NCBI GenBank assembly: GCA_020634435.1
Contig: JACKBS010000005.1
Span: 558,001 to 622,000, forward strand
DNA from: Ardenticatenaceae bacterium
GTDB taxonomy: Bacteria; Chloroflexota; Anaerolineae; Promineifilales; Promineifilaceae
Length of the DNA: 64,000 nt
Reading direction: 5' to 3'
Part shown: positions 17,141 to 25,174 of the stretch, piece by piece
How the letters are laid out: every line of letters starts with the position of its first letter
Numbering within the stretch: position 1 is the first letter of the stretch
Program-made: the position numbers and the translations under genes
The notes under the pieces: generated by a model
Seen by the model: only the letters and a program-made list of their open reading frames with translations
Databases searched by the model: none
What the model was told of the DNA's origin: nothing

Positions 17141-19795
17141 CTACGTCATTAACTCTAACTTTTCCAGGTTCCTTAATTCCTTTTGAGCTCCCAATGAAGT
17201 GAACACAGCTTTAAGAGCATCCGCCATATCCCGCTCTTCCTTCGTCAAGTTTGGAGATTTAGATTGCAGAGAAATTAATTCCAGTTGAGACCGTGCTCTC
17301 TCTAAAGCATCTAAATTTTTCAGTTGTTCAATACTTTGTTTGAAGTAATCTACAGCTAAATTAACATCACCACAGGCAGCCTCTACTAGGCCTATCATTC
17401 TCAATGCTATGCCAGTTTCAAATGGATCATTCAGATGTTGAGCGCTTCTTAAAGCAAGCTGGGCATATTTACTTGCAAGTAGACAATTCCCTTTACCTAA
17501 ACTAATCTCGACCTTGAAACTATAAATTGCTGGTAGCTGATTTTCTGTCTTAGTGACTGCTGCCAGCTTTTCTGCCTTATCTAAATAATTAGCCGCTTCT
17601 TCCCATTTCTCTTGTTTTATCTCTAGTTCAGCCAGACGCGTGTTGATGATGCAGAGGATTAATTCTTCACCCAGTTTTGTACCTGAGTGTAAAGCCTGTA
17701 TCAGATTTTGCTCTGCCGCTGTAAAATCTCCTGTATTAATAAGCGCGGCACCAAGATTAGATTGAAACTCAACTAAATCACGTGTACTGCCCAAGGCTTG
17801 AGCAATTTTGAAAGCTTCTTGAAAACTATTTATAGCGGTTTTCCACTCACCACTCGTGTGTTGAAATAGACCGATATTGTTTAAAATGGCTGCTTCCTGG
17901 AAAGGATCACCTAAACTTCGACTAATGGCTAACGCCTCGTTAGCAACCTTCATTCCTTCTTCTCTCGTCCCTAAATAAAAGTGAACGCCCGACAGGGTAA
18001 GCAGAGCTTGGCATCTTTCCTGGTTAGGAAGTGATGATAAATTTGCCAATCCAGCATGAATTTCGTTTTGGGCAGTTTCATAATTTCCGAGATGCATGTG
18101 TAAAGTTCCAGCCAAAATATTGAGTGCTGCTCGTCCTTTGCTAGTTAATGATTCCCTTGCTAAACCCTTCATTACCCATTGCAAGCCGATAGCTGGTTGC
18201 TGGAATTCCAATAGTTCACCCAGTCCTAAGCAAGCTTTGGCAACTAGTTCATCTGTTTCTGGCGTTGTTGGCATTTCCGCCAGCTTAGCGAAAGCCGTTT
18301 CAAATTTCTCCTGAGCCTGCTTGTTTTCGCCTAAAAAGGCTTTCACCTGGCCTGTAGTGGTCATCAAGGCAATAAGAGTATAAGCGTCTAGCGATTCAGG
18401 CATGAAGCGGCCTAGCAGTTGATTTAATGGTCGGGCCAATCCTCGGTTGAGCAGCGCGTAAGCATGAGCTATCAAAATCTCGGCTGCTTCAGGTTGGTCA
18501 TTAGCAGCTAAAAAGTGGCGTGCCGCCAAAAACATATCGCTGGCTTCATCGCGGTAATATTCGGCTGCCAGATGATGCATTTGCGGTTTTTGCCGTCGGC
18601 TTAGCGCATCGTAGAAGTAATCTTGCACAATGGCGTGCTGGCCGTACAAATCACCGTCATCGCTTTTGGTCACGGTAAGTAAAAAGCGGTTGCTTAAGTC
18701 GCGCAGCGTGCGCCGCACATTTTGTCCATCTAAAATTGCCTCGATGGCCTCTCTGGAGCCAGGATACCCTTGTAAGAGAGCAATTGCTCCCATGACCGCC
18801 CGTTCCCGGCGTGAAAGACTGTCTTCAATTTCTTCCATCAAGAAATCTTCTATATCGGCAGCCTGGACCAGCTTTTGCAGCAGGGTGGATAGGTCGTAGT
18901 TGCCCTGCAACAAATCAGCCGCCAGGGTGAGCAGTTGGGGGTTGCCGCCAGTGTAGCTCTGCAACTGAGTGGATTCTTTTGTATCCAATTGAATGTCGTT
19001 TATTGCGAGGAAATGTTTAACGGCTTCCGGGCTCAAGCCAGCCAGCCCGGTATGGCTGGAGCGAAGCACAAAATCAGGTAGCTCACGGCTGGTGAGAATG
19101 AGCTTGAGCTGACCCTGATGCAAGATGGGAAGTAGTCGCTCAACCATCAACCCCAGGGAAGGATCGTCCATTACATGGTGAAAATCATCGAGGCAAAGCA
19201 AGTAGGGCTGGCCCTGAAGGTGTTGAATGAGGTAGTCGAACTGGACGTTAGTTGGTGGTGGACGACCGTGGCTAATCGTGGCCGTTTGAATCAGGTTCCA
19301 CAAGGTATCCTGACCATGAAAGGCTAAAAACCCTGCCAAATCCCAAATCAGGGCATCAACATTATCCGCTTCATGAAACTGGTGCCAGAAGATGTGAGCT
19401 GGTTTGGCGCAGCGGCGAGCCAGCGAAGCAGCCAATGAGGTTTTGCCAATACCGGCCATCCCGCTAATAACCGCAATACCTTCTTTATCCAGCGCTTGCG
19501 TATAAATGGTAAGCGATTCGTCCCGCCCCAGCAGTAGTGGGACGTTTGGTGAGCGGCGGGGTGTAGGCGGCGGCGGAATATCGAGCTTTTCCGGAATATG
19601 GACAATGACATCTCCCGCCACATAACCGGTAACAATAACTTCCCCCACAATTTTGTCGCCACCCACTTTATCGCCGCTGAATTTATCACCATAAACCACA
19701 TCGCTAATTGTGGCGTTGTTTTTTCCCACAGGCACTGAGGTGGAACCATCCACTGGCGTTGCCGTGGTATTGTCTGGGAGGGTATTGTCGGACAT
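17141..19795 (-). CDS. STAND NTPase with G-D-K repeat, NB-ARC-like domain and TPRs
   Basis: An 884-residue signal-transduction ATPase, first gene of the operon. Residues about 32-65 carry the strand repeat VVYGDKFSGDKVGGDK, shared with the EAD protein. The NTPase core follows: Walker A SGMAGIGKTS (about 112-120), Walker B YLLCLDDFHH (about 197-206), sensor ILTSRE. A winged-helix-like region follows (to about 420), then about ten TPR-type helix pairs (460-870; e.g. AAILNNIGLFQHTSGEWKTA). Such proteins sense a ligand with the repeats and oligomerise on ATP binding, as in AP-ATPases and NLR-like antiphage sensors. ATG 19795 has TGAGGAA upstream. Low GC and without the ACGGCCGT octamer. Confidence 0.85.
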   Translation of the reverse strand: MSDNTLPDNTTATPVDGSTSVPVGKNNATISDVVYGDKFSGDKVGGDKIVGEVIVTGYVAGDVIVHIPEKLDIPPPPTPRRSPNVPLLLGRDESLTIYTQALDKEGIAVISGMAGIGKTSLAASLARRCAKPAHIFWHQFHEADNVDALIWDLAGFLAFHGQDTLWNLIQTATISHGRPPPTNVQFDYLIQHLQGQPYLLCLDDFHHVMDDPSLGLMVERLLPILHQGQLKLILTSRELPDFVLRSSHTGLAGLSPEAVKHFLAINDIQLDTKESTQLQSYTGGNPQLLTLAADLLQGNYDLSTLLQKLVQAADIEDFLMEEIEDSLSRRERAVMGAIALLQGYPGSREAIEAILDGQNVRRTLRDLSNRFLLTVTKSDDGDLYGQHAIVQDYFYDALSRRQKPQMHHLAAEYYRDEASDMFLAARHFLAANDQPEAAEILIAHAYALLNRGLARPLNQLLGRFMPESLDAYTLIALMTTTGQVKAFLGENKQAQEKFETAFAKLAEMPTTPETDELVAKACLGLGELLEFQQPAIGLQWVMKGLARESLTSKGRAALNILAGTLHMHLGNYETAQNEIHAGLANLSSLPNQERCQALLTLSGVHFYLGTREEGMKVANEALAISRSLGDPFQEAAILNNIGLFQHTSGEWKTAINSFQEAFKIAQALGSTRDLVEFQSNLGAALINTGDFTAAEQNLIQALHSGTKLGEELILCIINTRLAELEIKQEKWEEAANYLDKAEKLAAVTKTENQLPAIYSFKVEISLGKGNCLLASKYAQLALRSAQHLNDPFETGIALRMIGLVEAACGDVNLAVDYFKQSIEQLKNLDALERARSQLELISLQSKSPNLTKEERDMADALKAVFTSLGAQKELRNLEKLELMT

Positions 19796-19810
19796 TCCTA
19801 TCTTCCTCAA

Positions 19811-20062
19811 TAAGATTCATGCACATGCTTAGCATGAAAGTAAAGCCGAAGAGGTTTACCGATATCTATTCAATTGAATCACAATTGATATGAATTTCTG
19901 GAATCGGATAATACAGGGAAAATTATAGACCAATCTGTTAAATAAATAAAATCTGTAGAGGTATTCTTAACAATGTCTGTACTATCCAAGTTTAATGACG
20001 GTGGATGACCGTTTCTTGGATTATTTATCAAGTTTGGTTATCACTTACTGTTCAACCGCTGC
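19811..20062. other. AT-rich intergenic region upstream of STAND operon
   Basis: This non-coding stretch separates the divergent STAND operon and ECF sigma gene. It must hold the minus-strand promoter of the operon, but I see no clear -35/-10 pair. AT-rich runs (AATAAATAAAAT, near 19945) are present. It ends at the right-hand direct repeat. Confidence 0.4.
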
Positions 20063-20113
20063 AAGATATTTAAAAGGGGCCAAAATTCACAACTGATGCT
20101 GCACCACACTGCC
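20063..20113 (+). repeat. Right direct repeat of island (DUF2000 gene-end remnant)
   Basis: A 51-base sequence starting AAGATATTTAAAAGGGGCC. It corresponds to the last codons of the DUF2000 gene at 14262-14311, with eight mismatches and one extra A. No other part of that gene is present here. It marks the outer edge of the low-GC operon. Confidence 0.6.
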
Positions 20114-20198
20114 ACTTATTTCCACCAATTTTTGCATTTCTCATCAAAAATAATTACCCTCATGCGTCTAATTAACCAGTAAAAGAACTGGAGTGGGC

Positions 20199-20759
20199 AT
20201 GGCGCAACTGGACAATCTGGTACAACGCTGTCAACAAGGTGAACTAGCCGCCTTTTCTGAGCTGTTTAAGATGCAGGAAACGGCCGTTTACCGACTGGCG
20301 CTGACCATCTTACAAAATGAGCAGGACGCTGAAGACGCGGTCCAGGATGTCTTCTTGCGCATTTTTGAGCAGATCAAACAGTACCAGGGACAGGCAGCCT
20401 TTAACACCTGGCTTACCGCCATCGTGGTGAACAGCTGCCGCGACAAGTTGCGCCGCCGCAAGGTGCGCCGGGCGCTTTCGCTGGATTGGCTGCGCAACCA
20501 GGCCAGCCATCACAATGTCCCCGAGACGGTAGACCAGCGGCAGCAGTCCCAGCAATTGTGGACGCTCATTAACACCCAGCTCGACGATAAACATCGGCTG
20601 CCACTCATTTTGCATTATCACCAGCGGCTCTCTTGCGCCGAGGTGGCCGACATTTTGGGCATTCGCGTCAGCACCGTCTACTCCCGGCTCAATACCGCCC
20701 GCCTGCGGCTGCGCGAGCAGCTCCAGGCAGAAACTGAGCCACTGCTCAAGCGAGGTTAA
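20199..20759 (+). CDS. ECF-family RNA polymerase sigma factor
   Basis: A 186-residue extracytoplasmic-function sigma factor. Region 2 has DAEDAVQDVFLRIFE and NTWLTAIVVNSCRDKLRRRK; region 4 has LPLILHYHQRLSCAEVADILGI and STVYSRLNTARLRLREQL. ATG 20199 has GGAG upstream (GTG 20193 is also in frame). The anti-sigma gene follows after 8 bp and then an FtsX/MacB export cluster, which is its probable target. Confidence 0.92.
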   Translation: MAQLDNLVQRCQQGELAAFSELFKMQETAVYRLALTILQNEQDAEDAVQDVFLRIFEQIKQYQGQAAFNTWLTAIVVNSCRDKLRRRKVRRALSLDWLRNQASHHNVPETVDQRQQSQQLWTLINTQLDDKHRLPLILHYHQRLSCAEVADILGIRVSTVYSRLNTARLRLREQLQAETEPLLKRG

Positions 20760-20767
20760 TTAGAAAC

Positions 20768-21691
20768 GTGACAGAGCACAACCGCAGCGTCACATCTGAC
20801 TATAAAACGGACAGCCCCCTATGCCAGTTTGTGCAGCAGCGTCTGCCGGACTTTTTGCACCGCGGGCTAACGGCCGTTGAACACCAGCAAATTCAAGCCC
20901 ACCTGGCCCAGTGCGACACTTGCGCCCAGCGGGTGCAAGAGGCACGCTTGCTGGACAACGACCTCCAGGCTGAAGCCGACCGTTACCAGCCGCGCCTTTC
21001 CCGCGATGCCTCCTTGCGTATTCAAAACCAGGTTTACAAACGGATGCAGCGCAGCCTGGTGTGGCAGCGCACCGGGCAGGTCATTCGGCTGAGTACGGCC
21101 GTTGCCGCCCTCGTTTTGGTAGTTGCTGGCAGCTTCCTTTTTGGCCGCTTTTGGTTACCCAACCTGGGCACACCCGTCGGCGATGAGCTGACCGCCAGCG
21201 AAACGCTGGCCACGGGTGAAAGCGTCACCTTACCTGAAGTGCCTCTGCCTCAACCAACGGCCGTTCCCACTGCCCGCCCCGCCATGACCGAACCTGAACC
21301 TGCTGCAACGACGGGAAACGGCCGTGTGAGTGCCTGGCAAAGCTGGACCAGCGCCGCGCCGGGTCAATCGCCCGAAGAGCTGGCTGCCACCATCATGGAC
21401 GCCGCGCTGGCGCGGGATGAAGCCTTTCTCGATGATTTATTCGTCGGGATGGGGGCAGCCCAACAGCCCACCACCCAGCTTTGGCTGCGCGTGGGCAGCC
21501 GCTGTTCACAGCCGCTGACTACCGACAACTTTTTATTTACCCGCCGCGCCATTCCGCTGCTGACCGTCACCTCCGTTTCCATCTGGTACGACCAGCACCT
21601 GGTGGGCGAAATTAAAATGCGGCAGATAGATGGCGAATGGTTTACCACCTTCACCCGGACGCCATCGGTCAATCCATGCCTCCACCCCTGA
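20768..21691 (+). CDS. Anti-sigma factor with zinc-finger (zf-HC2) domain
   Basis: A 307-residue single-pass membrane protein starting at GTG 20768. The N-terminal zinc-binding anti-sigma domain has HLAQCDTC (H-x3-C-x2-C, residues about 45-52). A membrane segment is at about 100-122 (STAVAALVLVVAGSFLFG). A Pro/Thr/Glu-rich linker leads to an extracytoplasmic domain of about 110 residues that may sense envelope conditions. Cotranscribed with its sigma factor. Confidence 0.85.
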   Translation: MTEHNRSVTSDYKTDSPLCQFVQQRLPDFLHRGLTAVEHQQIQAHLAQCDTCAQRVQEARLLDNDLQAEADRYQPRLSRDASLRIQNQVYKRMQRSLVWQRTGQVIRLSTAVAALVLVVAGSFLFGRFWLPNLGTPVGDELTASETLATGESVTLPEVPLPQPTAVPTARPAMTEPEPAATTGNGRVSAWQSWTSAAPGQSPEELAATIMDAALARDEAFLDDLFVGMGAAQQPTTQLWLRVGSRCSQPLTTDNFLFTRRAIPLLTVTSVSIWYDQHLVGEIKMRQIDGEWFTTFTRTPSVNPCLHP

Positions 21692-21755
21692 TCCTAACAA
21701 TCATGATGCCAACTTTGCCCTTGCCTCAACACACGCCAACAAACGGAGCCACGCC

Positions 21756-24700
21756 ATGACCTTTTGGGCCTTCATTTTGCGGCGTGCCGCCCGTCATTGG
21801 CAGATTTTGCTCACGCTCAGCCTGGGTGTCATTCTCTCCACCGCCATGCTGGCCAGCAGCCCGGTGTTGGTCAACACGGTAGTGGAATTTGGCCTGCGCC
21901 GCACCCTGCTGGCCGCCGATCCCAGCGTGAGCGACCTGCGCCTCAAAGCCTTTGGCCGCCTCACGCCCGACGCATATGCCGAGTTGGATGGGCAGGTGCA
22001 GCAGATGGTTAACGGCCGTATCGGCAGCTTTACCGATCAGGTGGTTCCCGTGATTGGCTCCCGCTGGTTCCATGTGTGGGTCGATGGCAACATTTTGACC
22101 GACGAACGCGTTAACTTCCGCAGCTACGGCAGTGGTGACACCGACATCCGCCAGTTTGTTACCTTTGTAGATGGCGAATGGCCTAGCGATCCACTGCCGG
22201 AACCCGGTGTGGCCGCCGTCGTCATCGGTGAAGAAATGGCTGAAGCCTACGGCCTATCCGTGGGCGATTTGCTGCCTGCCAGCGTCAACAACACCAGTGG
22301 CGAGCCGGAATTTGCGCTGCAAATCAGCGGCATTGTGCAGCCTTTGGCTGGCGACGATCCCTACTGGTTTGGCTCGGCCAGCCCGCTGCGTTCCCAAAGC
22401 GACGACCGCTGGCTGGTGCAGTACGGCGGGTTGGTCGATCCATCTGTCTTTTTTGATGTGGTCACCACCATTCTGCCCGACGGTTCAACTCACGAATATT
22501 ACTGGCAGGCCACCATTGATCCGGCCACCGTTACCACCGCACAAATGCCCTTGCTGCGCGTGCTGCTGCGGCTGCTGCGCGATGATTTACGGCCGTTAAC
22601 TCCCTCCATCACCATCGACACCGGCCTGGATGACGTGCTGACCAACTTTGCCAACCAAAGTACGGCCGTACGCGCCCCACTCTACTTCCTTACCGCCGAA
22701 GTGGTGCTGCTGACCCTCTACTACGTCATCATGGTGGCGGCGTTGGCGGTGCGCCAGGTGGAGCGCGAATTTGCTGTGCTGCAAAGCCGTGGTGCGGCTC
22801 GCCGCCAGATTTTCCGCATTCAGGGTGGTGAGGCGCTGCTGATCAGCGGCGTGGCCCTGATCAGTGGCCCGTTCCTGGGGCTGGCCCTGGTACGCGCCAT
22901 CACCGTTGCTGGGCCGCTGGCCGATGTGGGCGAACCCGGTTGGGCGTTAAGCCTGCCCACCATTGCCTGGCTGGCATCAAGCGTTGGCGCGATTGCCTGC
23001 ATTGTTGGGCTGCTGATGCCGGTAGGGCAATCCGTGCGCCGCTCTATCGTCAATTACCAACAAAGCACCAACCGGGTCACCCAGGCACCATTTTGGCAGC
23101 GCACCTACCTGGACGTTTTCATTCTGGCGATTGGCCTGGTGTTGCTGTGGCGTTTGCAATATTTTGGCGGCATCGTCGGCGGCGGGACTACGCGGCCCCA
23201 GGTCGATTGGTTGCTGCTGTTGTCCCCACTGGCCCTGCTGGTGGGCGCGGGCACCATTTTGCTGCGCCTTTTTCCACTGCTGCTCAGCTTTTTAGCGGCG
23301 ATTGCCCGGCGTGGACGTGGACTGGTAGCAAACCTGGCCATGCTTCAGGCGGCGCGTAATCCTTCCCACGTAGCTCGCTTGGTGCTGCTGCTGACGCTGG
23401 CCATTGCCCTCGGTATCCTCTCCACGGGCATCAATGCCACGCTGGACGCCAGCGAACAGGAGCGTGCCGCCTACGAAGCCGGCAGCGACATTCGTCTAAT
23501 CTCACAGCGTACGCTGCCCCTGTTTACGGTGCAGGCGCTGCCGGGGGTCACCACCGCCAGCGGCATCTGGCGTACGTTGGGGTCGCTGACGTTGGGACGA
23601 GAATTTTTGCGCTACGAGGTGATGGCCATCGACCCAGACTCGTTTGCGGCGATGACCAGCTACCGGGATGACTTTACCGACGAGCCTGTTTCAGTGCTGC
23701 TGGATCGGCTAAAGCTGGAAAATGTAACGTCGCAGCCAACTCTGGCGCTGCCGGGGCAGCCGGAGCGGATTGGCTTGTGGGTATGGTCTGGGCCAGATAC
23801 GGATGACAACGGCCGTTTGCGCGGCGACAGCAATTTGGACCGATTTGGCCTGGAATTGAAGCTGTCTACTGCGCAGCAGGACATATTTGTGGTTGAGCTA
23901 ACCTCCAATGAAACAGGCTATCCTGACGATGGCTGGCGTTATTTTGAAGGGATGCTGCCGGTGCTGCCAGAGACAAGCTACCCATTGGCTCTCCATTCGA
24001 TCTGGCTGCGCAATCGCTCCATCGTTACGGGCAATTTTGGCCGCTCAACCGGGGCCAGCATGAGTCTGGCCATTGATTCGCTCATGGTAGCCGATAAAGT
24101 TTCCGGTGGGATGATCATGGCTTACGACTTTGAAACGCTCACCGACATCTGGCGCACCAGCGACCTGGGATCAGACATTACGTACGATAATCGCCATGTA
24201 CTCACGGGCAACGCCAGCCAATTGCTGTTCCTCAACATGGGGCCGCTGGATCAGGTGGGCTTTTTGTTGGCCAACCCAACCCCACTCACCGATCCGCTGC
24301 CAGTGCTGGTAAGCAACAGCTTTTTAGCCAAAGCCCAAACCGAAGTGGGGGATGTCCTCAATCTCACCATCAACTCACAACCGATGCGTTTTGAAATTGT
24401 GGGCACGGTGAACTATTTCCCCACGCTGTACGAAGATTTAAACGCTGGCTATGTCATTACCAACCGGACGCTGCTGCTGGACACGTTTAACACCCAGACC
24501 AGCCAGGCAATGAACAACAATGAGGCGCTGCTGGCTATTGATACGGCCGTATCGCCCCAAACCGTCTCTGCGGCGGCCCTATCTGACCTAAGTGGGGTGA
24601 AAGCGGCCATTGCCCAGGAAGACGTGCGCCTGACCATTAAGGCGGACCCCATGGCGTTGGGGCTGCGCAGCGTGACGCTGTTTGGCTACCTGCTCACCAC

Positions 24701-25085
24701 AGCGTTGAGCCTGGTAGGCTTTGCGACCCATTTTTACCTGAGCGCCAAACAAAAAGAAGCCATCTACGGCGTGCTGCGCTCGATGGGCATGTCGCCGGGG
24801 CAGCTGTACGCAGTGCTGGTGCTGGAACAGGTGGTGCTGATTTTGTTCGGCCTGGCCATTGGCACGGCGCTGGGCGTAGTGCTCAACCAGATCACTTTGC
24901 CCGGCCTGCCCATCACCTTTGGCGACCGACCCCCAACACCGCCGTTTATTGCCCGCAATGATTGGACGGCCGTTATTCAAATTTACGTCACACTGGCAAT
25001 CGCCTTTTTCATCTCGTTGGGCATTGCCACCCTGCTGCTCTGGCGCACCAAGCTGCACCAGGTGCTGCGCGTCGGCGAGGAGTAG
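21756..25085 (+). CDS. FtsX/MacB-type ABC transporter permease (large)
   Basis: A 1109-residue permease. There is an N-terminal membrane segment (about 13-35), a large extracytoplasmic domain, then a FtsX core at about 325-430 (VVLLTLYYVIMVAALAVRQVEREFAVLQSRGA, shortened motif VLQSRGAARRQIF). More membrane segments follow near 460-560, then a second extracytoplasmic domain and a C-terminal FtsX core (YGVLRSMGMSPGQL). So it carries two permease halves. ATG 21756 has GGAG upstream. The family exports lipoproteins, peptides or drugs, or acts as a mechanotransmitter. It forms an operon with the ECF pair and the second permease. Confidence 0.88.
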   Translation: MTFWAFILRRAARHWQILLTLSLGVILSTAMLASSPVLVNTVVEFGLRRTLLAADPSVSDLRLKAFGRLTPDAYAELDGQVQQMVNGRIGSFTDQVVPVIGSRWFHVWVDGNILTDERVNFRSYGSGDTDIRQFVTFVDGEWPSDPLPEPGVAAVVIGEEMAEAYGLSVGDLLPASVNNTSGEPEFALQISGIVQPLAGDDPYWFGSASPLRSQSDDRWLVQYGGLVDPSVFFDVVTTILPDGSTHEYYWQATIDPATVTTAQMPLLRVLLRLLRDDLRPLTPSITIDTGLDDVLTNFANQSTAVRAPLYFLTAEVVLLTLYYVIMVAALAVRQVEREFAVLQSRGAARRQIFRIQGGEALLISGVALISGPFLGLALVRAITVAGPLADVGEPGWALSLPTIAWLASSVGAIACIVGLLMPVGQSVRRSIVNYQQSTNRVTQAPFWQRTYLDVFILAIGLVLLWRLQYFGGIVGGGTTRPQVDWLLLLSPLALLVGAGTILLRLFPLLLSFLAAIARRGRGLVANLAMLQAARNPSHVARLVLLLTLAIALGILSTGINATLDASEQERAAYEAGSDIRLISQRTLPLFTVQALPGVTTASGIWRTLGSLTLGREFLRYEVMAIDPDSFAAMTSYRDDFTDEPVSVLLDRLKLENVTSQPTLALPGQPERIGLWVWSGPDTDDNGRLRGDSNLDRFGLELKLSTAQQDIFVVELTSNETGYPDDGWRYFEGMLPVLPETSYPLALHSIWLRNRSIVTGNFGRSTGASMSLAIDSLMVADKVSGGMIMAYDFETLTDIWRTSDLGSDITYDNRHVLTGNASQLLFLNMGPLDQVGFLLANPTPLTDPLPVLVSNSFLAKAQTEVGDVLNLTINSQPMRFEIVGTVNYFPTLYEDLNAGYVITNRTLLLDTFNTQTSQAMNNNEALLAIDTAVSPQTVSAAALSDLSGVKAAIAQEDVRLTIKADPMALGLRSVTLFGYLLTTALSLVGFATHFYLSAKQKEAIYGVLRSMGMSPGQLYAVLVLEQVVLILFGLAIGTALGVVLNQITLPGLPITFGDRPPTPPFIARNDWTAVIQIYVTLAIAFFISLGIATLLLWRTKLHQVLRVGEE

Positions 25086-25087
25086 GG

Positions 25088-25146
25088 AGAGTGAAAAGTG
25101 AAAAGTAAAAAGTCTTTTCACTTATTACTTTTTACTTTTCACTCCC
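25088..25146. repeat. Intergenic inverted repeat
   Basis: GTGAAAAGTGAAAAGTAAAAAGT faces its complement with a short loop (arms about 25 bp). It lies between the two permease genes, as a hairpin in the mRNA. Confidence 0.55.
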
Positions 25147-25174
25147 CTCTCCAGTTCAAACAGTTACGAAAGAT

